DNA from: an uncultured Bacteroidota bacterium
GTDB taxonomy: Bacteria; Bacteroidota; Bacteroidia; Chitinophagales; Chitinophagaceae
Reading direction: 5' to 3'
DNA length: 64,000 nucleotides
Assembly (NCBI GenBank): GCA_903835005.1
Contig: CAILLK010000163.1
Coordinates: forward strand, 1 to 64,000
Shown: piece after piece, positions 35,025 to 45,127 of the stretch
Numbering within the stretch: position 1 is the stretch's first letter
Layout of the letters: every line of letters begins with the position of its first letter
Translations under genes and position numbers: made by a program
The notes under the pieces: generated by a model
The model's database searches: none
What the model saw: the letters and a program-made list of their open reading frames with translations, nothing else
What the model was told of the DNA's origin: nothing

Positions 35025-37625
35025 ATGAAACTGATTTCGATTGCCTTGCTGCTGGTGGTATCTTTGTTCTGCAATGCCCAAACTGCTACTGATACTGCGC
35101 AGCATATAACCCTGGATACCATTAGTGTTTCGGCAGCGCCGGGTGCGCCGGTATTGCGGGGCTTTGCCACAAGGACATGGGATATTAAAAATACCCGGGT
35201 GGCGCTTACCTTCAACTGGAAAGAAAAAACTGCCAATGCGCGGGAATGGATAACACTGCATCCTTATTTTTATGCTGCCGATACACTGGTGCTGGATGCC
35301 AAATCTATGCGGATAGACAGCGTGATGCTGGCAGGTAAAAAGGGCAATGCCCGGCTGGATTATACCTATGAAAATGACCAGTTGAAAATAAGGTTCGGGC
35401 ATAAATACAGCAAGGACGAAACCATAGAGCTGTACCTGAAGTATACGGCCATGCCCTATGCGGCAGCTACCGGAGGCAGCGGCGCTATAAATGATGACCG
35501 GGGGCTGTACTTTATAAATACCGACTACAGCGCGCCCCACAAGCCTGCCCAGATATGGACACAAGGCGAGACGGAATCGAACTCGCACTGGCTGATAACA
35601 ATTGATAAACCTAATACCCGGTTCACCAGCCAGGTGGAACTGACCGTGCCCGACAGCTTTACCACTTTGAGCAACGGCGCTATGATAAAGCAGGTGAAGG
35701 GAACGAAGGGTATGCGTACCGATATCTGGAAGATGGATATGCCCATACAGGCTTATGTGGTGATGTTTGCCATTGGTAAATTCAGCATCAATCATAATAC
35801 CTGGCATGGCAAAGACGTGAACTACTATACCGAGCCTGAGTATGCGCAGGATGCTTACCTGATGTTTAACCACACGCCTGAGATGCTGGAGTTTTTCTCC
35901 AGGCGCACAGGGGTGGTTTATCCCTGGAATAAGTACAGCCAGGTGGTGGTGCGCGATTATGTTTCGGGTGCAATGGAGAATACATCGGCGGCATTGTTTG
36001 GTGAGTTTATGAACCAGAACGCACGGGAATATGCCGATCGCAACAGCGAAGATGTGGTATCGCATGAGTTGTTTCATGAGTGGTTTGGCGATTATGTAAC
36101 GTGCGAATCGTGGAGCAATATCACGGTCAATGAGTCTTTTGCCAATTATGGCGAGCAATTGTGGCGCAATTTTAAATACGGCAAGGCTCAGGGCGATGAA
36201 CTGGCCTGGAACGATCTGCAGGGGTATATAGGCGGGGCATCCTACAGCGATCCGCAACTGGTGCGGTATCATTACGACAACAGGGAAGAAGTGTTTGACC
36301 ATATATCGTATAACAAGGGCGGGGCAGTGCTGCACTACCTCAATACCCTGATAGGCGATGCGGCATTTGATGAGGCTATGAAATTATACCTTACCAAAAA
36401 TGCACTGCACAGCGCCAATGCCCAAAACTGGCTGATGGCGGTGAATGAAGCCACAGGGCAGGACTGGAACTGGTTCTTTAATGAGTGGTATTACCATGCA
36501 GGGCACCCGGTGGTGAAAGTGGCCTACAACTATAATGATACTACCCAGAAGTTGACTGTAACTGTAACACAGGCACAGGAAGACAGCGAGTATATGTACA
36601 GATTGCCGATGAAAACTGCCCTCTTTTATGGTAAAGAAAAGAAGCTACTGGACTGGAACATAAACAGGAAAAAAGAGGTCTTCACCTTTGATTACCACAA
36701 CGGGGTGAAGCCACTGATAGTGCCAGATTGTGAACATGTGGTGCCGGGAGAAATAAAGGATGGCAAGAAAATGCCGCAATGGCGCGAACAACTGGCGCTA
36801 ACTGATGACTATGTGAGTAAGCACCTGGCCGTAAATGCTGCCGGCAGATTGCTGAGCGACTCCAATTCTCAGGCAATGGTAGGTATGGCTTTGCAGGACG
36901 GTAATGCATCTGTAAGGCGTGGCGCGCTGTCGCAACTATCGAAAACGCAGAATGAAAAATACCAGCGTAAATGGACCGAATATGTTACCTACCTGGCCAA
37001 AAGCGATAGTAACAAGCTGGTGCGGGCACAGGCATTTGAAACATTGGGCGACTGGAAGTGCGATGCTGCTAAAAACCTGATGGCAGAGGCTACGGGTTTC
37101 AGCTCCTATGCCATAGCCGGCGCGGCGCTGGATGCGCTGGCAAAGATAGATAAAGACACTGCATACCTTATAGCCCTGAAGCTGGTGCATGCAGACCCCA
37201 AAGCCAGCCTGCAATCGGCAATATGGAAGATCATAGGGACTAAAGGCGCTGATGCCGATATAGCGCTTTATGAGCGGTATGCGCCTTATTTTCTGGGCAA
37301 CTATAAGTTTACCATGTCATCGAGCCTGTCGGCCTATCTGAAAATTGTGAAGAGCGATGCATCCTTCAGCCGGGCAGTAGATGTGTTTTCCGGCCTGGTA
37401 CTTACCGAGAGTATGAAAATACACAAGGCGCCACTGGCAGGGAGTTTGTTCTCGGCTGGTACCACCCAGAAGGAAAATTCAAAATCGGATAAAAAAGAAG
37501 AAGCAGAGCCCGCCTTGCGTCGCCTGGCTATAATAAAAGCCGCTCTGGAAAAAATAATAGCTGCCGAGAAAGACCCGGAAACGCTCAGGGATTACAATAA
37601 GAAAATGAAGAACCTTTTTGAATAG
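35025..37625 (+). CDS. M1-family metallopeptidase (aminopeptidase N-like)
   Basis: 866 aa. A signal peptide (MKLISIALLLVVSLFCNAQ) is followed by the M1 fold: the exopeptidase motif GAMEN at about 315-319, zinc motif HELFHEW from His347, and the third zinc ligand Glu in NESFA about 19 residues later. The C-terminal third is HEAT-like and helical (ASVRRGALSQLSK). It is a secreted zinc aminopeptidase for peptide use in the periplasm. ATG 35025 is preferred to the overlapping GTG 35022. A terminator follows. Confidence 0.93.
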   Translation: MKLISIALLLVVSLFCNAQTATDTAQHITLDTISVSAAPGAPVLRGFATRTWDIKNTRVALTFNWKEKTANAREWITLHPYFYAADTLVLDAKSMRIDSVMLAGKKGNARLDYTYENDQLKIRFGHKYSKDETIELYLKYTAMPYAAATGGSGAINDDRGLYFINTDYSAPHKPAQIWTQGETESNSHWLITIDKPNTRFTSQVELTVPDSFTTLSNGAMIKQVKGTKGMRTDIWKMDMPIQAYVVMFAIGKFSINHNTWHGKDVNYYTEPEYAQDAYLMFNHTPEMLEFFSRRTGVVYPWNKYSQVVVRDYVSGAMENTSAALFGEFMNQNAREYADRNSEDVVSHELFHEWFGDYVTCESWSNITVNESFANYGEQLWRNFKYGKAQGDELAWNDLQGYIGGASYSDPQLVRYHYDNREEVFDHISYNKGGAVLHYLNTLIGDAAFDEAMKLYLTKNALHSANAQNWLMAVNEATGQDWNWFFNEWYYHAGHPVVKVAYNYNDTTQKLTVTVTQAQEDSEYMYRLPMKTALFYGKEKKLLDWNINRKKEVFTFDYHNGVKPLIVPDCEHVVPGEIKDGKKMPQWREQLALTDDYVSKHLAVNAAGRLLSDSNSQAMVGMALQDGNASVRRGALSQLSKTQNEKYQRKWTEYVTYLAKSDSNKLVRAQAFETLGDWKCDAAKNLMAEATGFSSYAIAGAALDALAKIDKDTAYLIALKLVHADPKASLQSAIWKIIGTKGADADIALYERYAPYFLGNYKFTMSSSLSAYLKIVKSDASFSRAVDVFSGLVLTESMKIHKAPLAGSLFSAGTTQKENSKSDKKEEAEPALRRLAIIKAALEKIIAAEKDPETLRDYNKKMKNLFE

Positions 37626-37642
37626 GCCTGATGTAGATTATA

Positions 37643-37684
37643 TAAAAGAGGCTATCCCGGTTGGAAATAGCCTCTTTATATTTT
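37643..37684 (+). terminator. Intrinsic terminator after the aminopeptidase
   Basis: Stem aaagaggctat (37645-37655) with atagcctcttt (37667-37677), an 11-base loop, and a following tatatttt. Confidence 0.85.
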
Positions 37685-37744
37685 GGGATGGCAAATGAAA
37701 AATCATTGATTTTATTTACCTGGTCCACGCAGGAAGAAAGCAGA

Positions 37745-38077
37745 TTAATGTTTCTCAGCTTCTTTGTGTTCCATCTTTGCTTTGTGCTCCATTTTGGCAT
37801 CTTTATGCTCCATTTTGGCATCATGGTGTTCCATTTTACCTTCATGGTGCTCCATTTTAGCTTCATGATGAGCAGCTTCTGCATGATGTTCAGCTTTAGC
37901 TTTGTGTTCCATTTTAGCTTCATGGTGTTCCATTTTAGCTTCGTGGTGTTCCATTTTAGCTTTGTGTTCCATTTTTTCTTTGTGTTCCATTTTCTTTTCT
38001 TTCATTTCCTGAGCGAAAGAAGTATTGAAACCTAAAATGCCTGCTGAAAGCAGAGAAAATACAATGATTTTTTTCAT
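37745..38077 (-). CDS. Secreted Met/His/Lys/Glu-rich repeat protein
   Basis: 110 aa. A signal peptide (MKKIIVFSLLSAGILGFNTSFAQ) is followed by about a dozen copies of a 7-residue unit of the form KMEHHEA or KMEHKAK running to the C-terminus. The periodicity gives an amphipathic or extended helix with His and Met at fixed positions. Such composition is typical of periplasmic metal-binding (Cu, Ag, Ni, Zn) or chaperone-like proteins, but no specific family is recognised and no metal gene lies next to it. The DNA itself is a 21-bp tandem repeat. Confidence 0.75.
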   Translation of the reverse strand: MKKIIVFSLLSAGILGFNTSFAQEMKEKKMEHKEKMEHKAKMEHHEAKMEHHEAKMEHKAKAEHHAEAAHHEAKMEHHEGKMEHHDAKMEHKDAKMEHKAKMEHKEAEKH

Positions 38078-38192
38078 AACCTGGAGTGTTTTTTTGATTT
38101 AGGTGCGAAAGTAATAATTTTTTTTAATTCAAGAGATAAAAAGACCCTTTTTAAGAATTGATTTTATAAAAATAATAAGGAAAATAACTCTT

Positions 38193-39203
38193 TTACAACT
38201 TTATTGCTCCTTTATACATCTGCTCTATAATACGCACTACCTCGCGGCCCTCATAGGCGCTGGTCATAACCGGGTGATTGTGATTCAGCACATCTGCTAC
38301 ATTCTGAATCACCTTGTCGTGGTTGCTCATAGATCCCTGGTACAGGCCATAGTCGTTGGCCTTGGCAGTAATATTTATGGGTGGCAGCCCGGCGCCCGAG
38401 AGTTGCTGGTATTCTATTGTGTTGAGATACTGCCCGCCTATTTTTACGGTCCCTTTTTCGGCAAACAGCGTAATTGAACCTTCCATATTGCGCTGGTAAG
38501 AGCAGGTAGTAAAGTTGAAATTGATGATGGCGTTATTGGCTGCCTTAAGTACAAAACTGCCGGTATCTTCCACCTCGGAATTGTGCTGGTGGGCGAAGTT
38601 GTTAATCCGGCCTTCAGCGGCGGTAACAGGGCCATTGAGGTAATACAGTATATCTACAAAATGGCTGAACTGGGTAAAGAGGCATCCGCCGTCCTTTTCT
38701 TTTTTTCCTCGCCAGTCGCTGCCGGCATAGTAGGCGTCGCCGCGGTTCCAGAAGCAGTTTACCTGTATCATATATATATCACCCAGTTCGTGATTGGTTA
38801 TCAGTTTTTTCACGGCCTGCACCGGCGGGTTGTAGCGGTTTTGCTTAACCGCGAAGATTGTTTTTCCTGTTTGTTCGGCAGCCGCTATCATACGGTCGCA
38901 CTGGGCTACACTTATGGCCATCGGTTTCTCTACCACTGTATGCAGCCCGGCCTTAAGGCCAGTTATGGTATGCGGTTCGTGAAGGTAATTGGGTGTACAA
39001 ACACAAAGGACATCGGCAGGGGTATGCTTCAGCATGACTTCCAGGCTGCCATAGAAGGGTATATCCTGCGGCAATAACGCCTTTACCTGCGGGTTGATAT
39101 CGCAAACAGCAACCAGCTCAGTAGCAGGGTTTTGCAGGATATGCTCGGCGTGCCGGCGGCCAATATTGCCAAAGCCTATGATTGAGAAACGGATTTTATT
39201 CAA
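38193..39203 (-). CDS. Gfo/Idh/MocA-family oxidoreductase
   Basis: 336 aa. The N-terminal Rossmann motif GFGNIGRRHAEH binds NAD(P), and the catalytic Lys lies in VVEKPMAIS near residue 98. The C-terminal domain has a His-containing FTQFSHFVDIL segment. The WRG and CFWNRGDAYY features resemble WlbA-type UDP-sugar 3-dehydrogenases of surface polysaccharide pathways, but no sugar cluster is nearby, so the substrate is open. Confidence 0.85.
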   Translation of the reverse strand: MNKIRFSIIGFGNIGRRHAEHILQNPATELVAVCDINPQVKALLPQDIPFYGSLEVMLKHTPADVLCVCTPNYLHEPHTITGLKAGLHTVVEKPMAISVAQCDRMIAAAEQTGKTIFAVKQNRYNPPVQAVKKLITNHELGDIYMIQVNCFWNRGDAYYAGSDWRGKKEKDGGCLFTQFSHFVDILYYLNGPVTAAEGRINNFAHQHNSEVEDTGSFVLKAANNAIINFNFTTCSYQRNMEGSITLFAEKGTVKIGGQYLNTIEYQQLSGAGLPPINITAKANDYGLYQGSMSNHDKVIQNVADVLNHNHPVMTSAYEGREVVRIIEQMYKGAIKL

Positions 39204-39247
39204 GGTTGTAATTTAATAGATAAATTGATTGCAATAAGTTATAATTT

Positions 39248-41146
39248 TTATTTGATTATGCTAATTCTCCCATCCTTCCCCAAATATAATACCCCATCAT
39301 CAATCATCTCTCTCAATAACGCCAGGGCGGCCTCCTTTATTGCACCAGTATAAGTGGCCACCAAGTCAGCAATGCTGCTAATGCCATGATTTTTCAATCG
39401 CTCCATTAATTCATTTCTTAATGCTTTCTCGTCAATTTTCACAACCCGTTTATCTTGGCATACATCACAATGGCCGCAATCCTTCACTGGTTTTTCGCCG
39501 AAGTAGGTGAGCAATATGCGTTCCCTGCATTCTGTTGTGTTTTCCAGAAAGGCTATCATGGCTTCGGTGCGGGCTATATGACGTTTGCGCAAAGTGCCAA
39601 TCCGTTTCAGGTCAATGATCAGGTAGCGGCTATCTACACGGTAGTGGTGAAAGAATAGCTGGGGGCCCTCGCCCGGCTTATTGTAAGCTATCAGTTCCAT
39701 CTTATCGAGTTGCTCCAGTATAGGTATCAGCTCTTCCTTTTGCATCTTCAACTGCCTGGCAATTGCTGTTTCCCTTACCATAGTAGGGAAGTGGAAAATG
39801 GTATTATACATGCGCAGCAGGCCTATTGTAACGTAGGACAGGTTGGGATTTATATACCTCAGATCATCGAGTGTATGCCGGTCAGCAATGAATTGTATGG
39901 TAGCAGGGTTGTATACCGATTCGGTCAGGGTCCAAAGTCCTTCGCGCTCCAGCAGCTTCAATGCATGAACTGCATAAGTAGCCTGAAGGGAAAATTTCCG
40001 GCAGAAATCAGCCAGGTCGAAAGGATAGTATTGATCGGGTTGTGTGCCTGAAGGTATCTGCAGATACTCAGCTACCGCCTGGTATACCTGCCGCAGGTAT
40101 GCCTCGGGCGGGTATTGCTGATCTATACTTTCGATCAGCCGTTTTTTATCACTGCTGTTATATAGGGTATATGCCCGGGATGGTTTCCCATCCCGGCCGG
40201 CCCTTCCTGCTTCCTGGTACCATGCCTCCAGGTGCTCAGGCGCATCGTAATGCAGCACCATGCGCACATCTGGTTTGTCAATGCCCATACCAAATGCTGT
40301 GGTTGCTACCATTACTTTGGCTTTGTTGTGCATCCATGCATCCTGGGCATCATCTCTTTTTTCCTTCATCATGCCGGCATGGTAGGCCGTTGCTGCAATG
40401 CCCGATTGCTGCATTGATTTGCATACCATTTCCGTTTGCTTGCGGCTCCGGCAATAAATGATGCTGCAAGTTTTGTTTATACTATTTATTGTATCCCCAT
40501 TTTTGTTTTCACTGTAATGAACGGTATAAAATATATTGTTCCGGGCAAAGCTTTGCTTATAAACTGCGGCATTTTTGAACAGCAATTGCTTTTCAATATC
40601 CGCTTGCACCTCACCCGTTGCAGTAGCCGTAAGTGCGAGCACCGGGGCACTGGGGTAAACCGCTCTGGCTTCCGCTATCTTCAGATAATCGGGCCGGAAA
40701 TCGTGCCCCCATTGCGAGATGCAGTGCGCCTCATCAACGGCGATCATGCTTACATCAAACTCTGTCATGTAATCACGGAACAATTGCGTTTGCAGCCGCT
40801 CGGGTGAAATATAGAGCAACTTATAAGCGCCATGTACCGTATTATCTGCTATTCTGCGCACGTCGTTATAGTGCATGCCTGAGTGGATGCATTCAGCCGG
40901 AATGTCCAGTTGTTTGAGGCGGTTTACCTGGTCCTGCATAAGGGCTATAAGCGGGGAAATAACAAGGCAAAAACCTTCGTTGATAAGGGCCGGTACCTGG
41001 TAGCACACCGATTTGCCGCCCCCTGTAGGTAACAATGCAAGAGTATCCCTCTTCTCCAAAACAGATTCTATAATTTCCATTTGCAGCGGCCTGAAGCTGC
41101 TGTAGCCCCAGTATTGCTTTAATATTTGTTCGGGAGTGGACGGCAA
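39248..41146 (-). CDS. recQ: ATP-dependent DNA helicase RecQ
   Basis: 632 aa. Superfamily 2 motifs are in order: FRPLQ, Walker A LLPTGGGKS (~38-46), DEAH (AVDEAHCISQWGHDFR, ~136), TATAT, and motif VI QEAGRAGRDG. The zinc-binding region CRERILLTYFGE with CGHCDVC follows, then a winged-helix RQC part. No HRDC domain is seen, as in many Bacteroidota second RecQ copies. It unwinds DNA in repair and recombination. The gene starts 1 bp after the stop of the 156-aa gene. Confidence 0.93.
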   Translation of the reverse strand: MPSTPEQILKQYWGYSSFRPLQMEIIESVLEKRDTLALLPTGGGKSVCYQVPALINEGFCLVISPLIALMQDQVNRLKQLDIPAECIHSGMHYNDVRRIADNTVHGAYKLLYISPERLQTQLFRDYMTEFDVSMIAVDEAHCISQWGHDFRPDYLKIAEARAVYPSAPVLALTATATGEVQADIEKQLLFKNAAVYKQSFARNNIFYTVHYSENKNGDTINSINKTCSIIYCRSRKQTEMVCKSMQQSGIAATAYHAGMMKEKRDDAQDAWMHNKAKVMVATTAFGMGIDKPDVRMVLHYDAPEHLEAWYQEAGRAGRDGKPSRAYTLYNSSDKKRLIESIDQQYPPEAYLRQVYQAVAEYLQIPSGTQPDQYYPFDLADFCRKFSLQATYAVHALKLLEREGLWTLTESVYNPATIQFIADRHTLDDLRYINPNLSYVTIGLLRMYNTIFHFPTMVRETAIARQLKMQKEELIPILEQLDKMELIAYNKPGEGPQLFFHHYRVDSRYLIIDLKRIGTLRKRHIARTEAMIAFLENTTECRERILLTYFGEKPVKDCGHCDVCQDKRVVKIDEKALRNELMERLKNHGISSIADLVATYTGAIKEAALALLREMIDDGVLYLGKDGRISIIK

Positions 41147-41147
41147 A

Positions 41148-41618
41148 TTATAAATAGTTGGGCCTGTTGTCTTTGAATATTGGCTTCATACCGCCATTCC
41201 ATAGAAGCGATTTCAATGAGGTATTCTGTTCAATGGCGCTTAATTGATGAGTTGGAATCCATACCCGGTTATCGAAATTGTTAGGAGCATTTAATGCGAA
41301 CAAGGAAGCAATACCTAACTGCGCCGGCAATATCCCGAAAAGTAAAATTATTTTGGGGTCCAGTGCTTCCCTTATCTGGTACCATGCAGCCATCTGCCCA
41401 TCTTTGAGGAAGATAATGTTGTACATTTCGGGCCTGAGATTGCAGCTTTTTTCAACTTCCAGCATTTTCTTCAATTGTTCTTCTTCATTACTGCCGGGCC
41501 TGTATTCATTGATTATTACCAGCACAGGTTTAGGCAGGGCATTAACGGTTAACGCACTGATGTCATCCCATAGCACATCATATTTTGTGGTTACAATAGC
41601 TGAGTTATATAAGTTCAT
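41148..41618 (-). CDS. Hypothetical protein in operon with recQ
   Basis: 156 aa, alpha/beta, with no signal peptide or membrane segment. It is not recognised with certainty. Segments such as KIILLFGILPAQLGI, WIPTHQLSAIEQNTSLKSLLW and GGMKPIF recall the layout of DNA polymerase III psi-like (HolD) proteins, which share the pattern G-x-P-x2-L ... L-x3-LW; this is a weak resemblance. The 1-bp gap to recQ makes a role in DNA replication or repair plausible. Confidence 0.55.
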   Translation of the reverse strand: MNLYNSAIVTTKYDVLWDDISALTVNALPKPVLVIINEYRPGSNEEEQLKKMLEVEKSCNLRPEMYNIIFLKDGQMAAWYQIREALDPKIILLFGILPAQLGIASLFALNAPNNFDNRVWIPTHQLSAIEQNTSLKSLLWNGGMKPIFKDNRPNYL

Positions 41619-41751
41619 TAGCAGTGCCGGAATTAATACATTATACCATTATATAATTACAAATAAAAAACTAACCAGTATCATTTAGGGTTTTAGGCCT
41701 AAAAATTGTTTCTTTGCAAAAGTAATCTATAATTAATCTAAATCGGGTAGT

Positions 41752-42822
41752 ATGAGCGTGTCCTCCGCAGAAATCAGCATAAGGAAAGTTGAGAAAAGCC
41801 GTATCAGTGAAATTGATCCGGCCGATATTCATTTCGGAATTAATTATTCCGACCATATGCTGATAGCATATTATGAGAATGGTGAATGGCAACAGCCCGA
41901 AATTATGCCTTTTCATAATCTTTCTTTCAGCCCTGCAACCACTTTTTTCCATTACGGACAAGCGATTTTTGAAGGTGTTAAGGCTTATAAAGACCCTCAG
42001 GGTAACCCGATAATATTCCGTCCTTATGACAACTGGAAGCGTATGAACCGGTCGGCAGAGCGTATGGCAATGCCTGATGTGCCGGAGGAAATTTTTATTG
42101 TAGGAATGAGAACGCTTATAGACCTGGACCGCGACTGGGTGCCTGTAGGTGGGGAGTCTTCGTTATACATCCGCCCGTTTATGCTTGCTATTGATGAGTT
42201 TATAGGTGTGCGGCCGGCTGAGAAGTTCATGTTTATCATAATTACCAGCCCGGCAGGGCCTTATTACAACCATCCTGTATCCATTTATGTTCAGGATAAA
42301 TTTGTCCGGGCTTTCCCTGGTGGTATTGGTTTTACCAAGGCAGCAGGCAACTATGGTATGAGTATGTACCCAACCATGCAGATAAAGAAAATGGGGTATG
42401 ACCAGATTTTATGGACCGATGGTTTTGAACATAAATATGTGCAGGAAATTGGCACCATGAATGTGTTTTTTGTTATTGGCGATAAAGTACTGACTCCTGA
42501 TATTACACAGGATACTATACTGGAAGGTGTGACCCGCGACAGTGTAATAACCCTGCTCCGCGAGAAAGGAATTACCGTAGAAGAACGCCCTATAAACATT
42601 GATGAAATTGAAGAAGCCCATAAAAACGGCCAGCTGAAAGAGGCTTTCGGTACGGGTACTGCAGCATCTATAGCGCCTATATGTGCGCTTACCTACCATG
42701 ATGATAAAATGCTGCTGCCACCAGTTGAAAGCTGGGAGATTGCCAACTGGCTGAAGCAGGAACTTGCAGATATCAGGTATGGCCGGAAAGAAGATACCCA
42801 TAACTGGATCGTAAGATTATAA
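41752..42822 (+). CDS. ilvE: Branched-chain amino acid aminotransferase
   Basis: 356 aa. The PLP lysine is Lys196 in FTKAAGNYG. The class-IV signature is seen in EIGTMNVFFVIG, and HYGQAIFEGVKAY and IRPFMLAID are typical of the BCAT II form. It interconverts leucine, isoleucine and valine with their keto acids. A near-consensus TTTCTTTG element at 41709-41716 may be its -7 box. It is transcribed alone and ends at a clear terminator. Confidence 0.94.
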   Translation: MSVSSAEISIRKVEKSRISEIDPADIHFGINYSDHMLIAYYENGEWQQPEIMPFHNLSFSPATTFFHYGQAIFEGVKAYKDPQGNPIIFRPYDNWKRMNRSAERMAMPDVPEEIFIVGMRTLIDLDRDWVPVGGESSLYIRPFMLAIDEFIGVRPAEKFMFIIITSPAGPYYNHPVSIYVQDKFVRAFPGGIGFTKAAGNYGMSMYPTMQIKKMGYDQILWTDGFEHKYVQEIGTMNVFFVIGDKVLTPDITQDTILEGVTRDSVITLLREKGITVEERPINIDEIEEAHKNGQLKEAFGTGTAASIAPICALTYHDDKMLLPPVESWEIANWLKQELADIRYGRKEDTHNWIVRL

Positions 42823-42849
42823 ATTTATTAAATTATAATAATTTAATTG

Positions 42850-42881
42850 GCCTCACTGATTTCAGTGGGGCTATTTTTTTG
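42850..42881 (+). terminator. Intrinsic terminator after ilvE
   Basis: Stem gcctcactg (42850-42858) with cagtggggc (42863-42871), a 4-base loop, and a run of seven T from 42874. Confidence 0.85.
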
Positions 42882-42920
42882 GCACAATCTTTGCTCTTGA
42901 TTAACATTGTATAAGATATT

Positions 42921-44948
42921 ATGAAACTTACACCCGGTTTAGTCATTATAGTTATTTTGTTTTCCCTTTTTGCCTTTGGAGGGGAATTATGTGCCCAGGG
43001 CTGGCAATGGGGCAGGGGCAATACAGGTGGTGGCATGGATGCATGGTCTGTGGCTACCGACCATTCAGGAAATGTATTTGTTGCAGGAGCTAATTTTTCG
43101 GGTGATCTAAAAAGCACTTCTGGTACCGGGTATGGAATTAATGCTGTTTTTGGCTCCGTTTCAGTGCCTTTTTCAGCTGCAACTGATACTGGAATACAAT
43201 GTATAATTGCAAAATATGATGGAAACGGGAATTGCCTGTGGGCCAAAGGCACACAAAATGGGGACTCCTGGCCAATAAATATTGCTACTGACAATGATGG
43301 AAATTCATTTTTGTTCGGAGCCCTAATTAGCCCACAAATACAGATTGGCACAATAACATTGACTAATTCCATCTTTCCGGATTGTCAATATTTTTTGGCA
43401 AAGTTTGATCTCTCAGGCAACGTAGTTTGGGCAAAGAATGGAGGAAATATCCAGTATGGCGGCTCAGGAGTTGGTAATGCTGTTTACCAGACCTATGTGC
43501 TGAGTACAGGAGGAATCGCAACTGATGCCTCTGGTAATATTTTTATTACCGGTAATTTCCATTTGCCTGCAATACAAATAGGATCATTCAATTTAACCAA
43601 CTCAGACCCGACAGACAGTACCGAAGATATTTTCGTTGCCAAATACGATCCGGAAGGTAATGTTGTATGGGCAGTAAGTTCGGGTGGTAACCGGTCTGAT
43701 GATGCTTATGGGTTAACTGTTACGCCGCGCGGAGACATATATATAGCCGGAGTATTCAGATCTTCATCTATTCAATTTGGCTCTTCAACAATATCAGATG
43801 CAAGCGGAGGGCAAGGGAACGCATTTATAGCTAAGTTTAACTCAGCAGGTGTGCCTGAATGGGCCAGTGGGAGTTGGGGACAAGGAGGAGAATTTGCTAT
43901 AGGCATTGCTTCAGATATCTCTGGAAATATTTACCTGACAGGAGGATTAAGTGACAATAGTATATCATTCGGCGGAACAACCATTGCAAACCCCTATCCC
44001 GGAAAACTGGTCGAATATCTTATAAAATTTGATAACCAGGATAAAGTCGGTTGGTTCAAAACTATAGGGTCTCCTTTTGTTGGAGATACATGGGGATATT
44101 GTATATCCATGTCGGAATGCGGGGTCATATGGGTAAGTGGTTCTTTCACGAATCTTGTGAACATTGACGGTCATGTTTTGGATATTCCATATGGCTTTTA
44201 TGATCCGGTATTTATTGCAGGTTTCAGCGCCTCGGGTGTATATGCAGGCAGTGCAGCGCTGCAAAGTGGCGCTGATGATCAGAACGGGATAGCCTGCGAT
44301 GCACAGGGCAATGTATATATGTGTGCAGATTACGAGGGTTTATCCTCTTTTGTAGTTGGCCCTGATACCCTGGCAGATATAACTATCACCAACCAGGATG
44401 AATGGCTTTTTTTAGCAAAATACGTATTTGTAAATGATGCTGCACCAGATACGTTTACAGCGCAAACGGATACTGCCATATGCCCTGTTGGTGGTATGAT
44501 GCTATATGCTCCTCCCGGTTTCTCCGGTTATCTCTGGGGCAATGGTAATACCAGCAACAATATTCAGATAGACAAGCCGGGTCATTACTGGGTGCTATGC
44601 AAAGGTGGCTGTAACTTAATTGACAGCATCACCGTAACAACAGATAATAAGGCATCCTGCCCTTGCAAAATTTATATTCCGAATACATTTACGCCAAATG
44701 GCGATGGATTGAATGATTATTTTCATCCTTTGGCTGATCCATTATGCGAACTGAATGATTACGATTTTGTCATTTTTAACCGTTGGGGCCAGGAGGTCTT
44801 TAAAACAACAGATCCTTCTGCCAGGTGGGATGGTAAGTATGTGGGTATACCAGCTGAGATGGGTACTTATATGTATTATCTGAAATTTAAATCCGGAGTT
44901 AATAATACAGAGCAGCGCCTGAAGGGTGATGTGACTCTTGTGCGGTAA
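42921..44948 (+). CDS. Secreted beta-propeller-like protein with T9SS type B sorting domain (copy 1)
   Basis: 675 aa. A signal peptide (about residues 1-30) leads into repeated SBBP-like blades built on GNVVWAxxxGG, IATDASGNIFITG and DAYGLTVTPRGDIYIAG. A short Ig-like linker (DTAICPVGGMMLYAPPGF) and a gliding-motility-type C-terminal domain follow: YIPNTFTPNGDGLNDYF, IFNRWGQEVF, and ending in GDVTLVR. The protein is exported by the type IX system and attached to, or released from, the outer membrane. It is a paralogue of the next gene. Function beyond surface exposure is unknown. Confidence 0.88.
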   Translation: MKLTPGLVIIVILFSLFAFGGELCAQGWQWGRGNTGGGMDAWSVATDHSGNVFVAGANFSGDLKSTSGTGYGINAVFGSVSVPFSAATDTGIQCIIAKYDGNGNCLWAKGTQNGDSWPINIATDNDGNSFLFGALISPQIQIGTITLTNSIFPDCQYFLAKFDLSGNVVWAKNGGNIQYGGSGVGNAVYQTYVLSTGGIATDASGNIFITGNFHLPAIQIGSFNLTNSDPTDSTEDIFVAKYDPEGNVVWAVSSGGNRSDDAYGLTVTPRGDIYIAGVFRSSSIQFGSSTISDASGGQGNAFIAKFNSAGVPEWASGSWGQGGEFAIGIASDISGNIYLTGGLSDNSISFGGTTIANPYPGKLVEYLIKFDNQDKVGWFKTIGSPFVGDTWGYCISMSECGVIWVSGSFTNLVNIDGHVLDIPYGFYDPVFIAGFSASGVYAGSAALQSGADDQNGIACDAQGNVYMCADYEGLSSFVVGPDTLADITITNQDEWLFLAKYVFVNDAAPDTFTAQTDTAICPVGGMMLYAPPGFSGYLWGNGNTSNNIQIDKPGHYWVLCKGGCNLIDSITVTTDNKASCPCKIYIPNTFTPNGDGLNDYFHPLADPLCELNDYDFVIFNRWGQEVFKTTDPSARWDGKYVGIPAEMGTYMYYLKFKSGVNNTEQRLKGDVTLVR

Positions 44949-44990
44949 TTTTCAGGTTCTGCCAACCTTATTTCAATTTATAGTGTCTAT

Positions 44991-45019
44991 TCAGGTACAA
45001 TACTTAAAGTTATACCTGA
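44991..45019 (+). terminator. Weak hairpin between the two T9SS genes
   Basis: Arms tcaggta (44991-44997) and tacctga (45013-45019) with no T-run directly after. It may attenuate readthrough or have no function. Confidence 0.3.
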
Positions 45020-45127
45020 ACTCTATCATCAGGAGCAGGAAAGGATTTTGTGAGGAATATCTGGCGTTGTGCGTCGTTTGTAAGTAGTTTTCATTAATTT
45101 TATTTGCACCTTTAGAAATCCGTTTTG

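Noticed and set aside
34989-36335. 448-codon open frame on the minus strand inside the aminopeptidase gene
   Set aside because: It lies wholly opposite a well-supported M1 peptidase with a signal peptide and catalytic motifs. Its product has no recognisable domain and is rich in residues expected from antisense codon bias.
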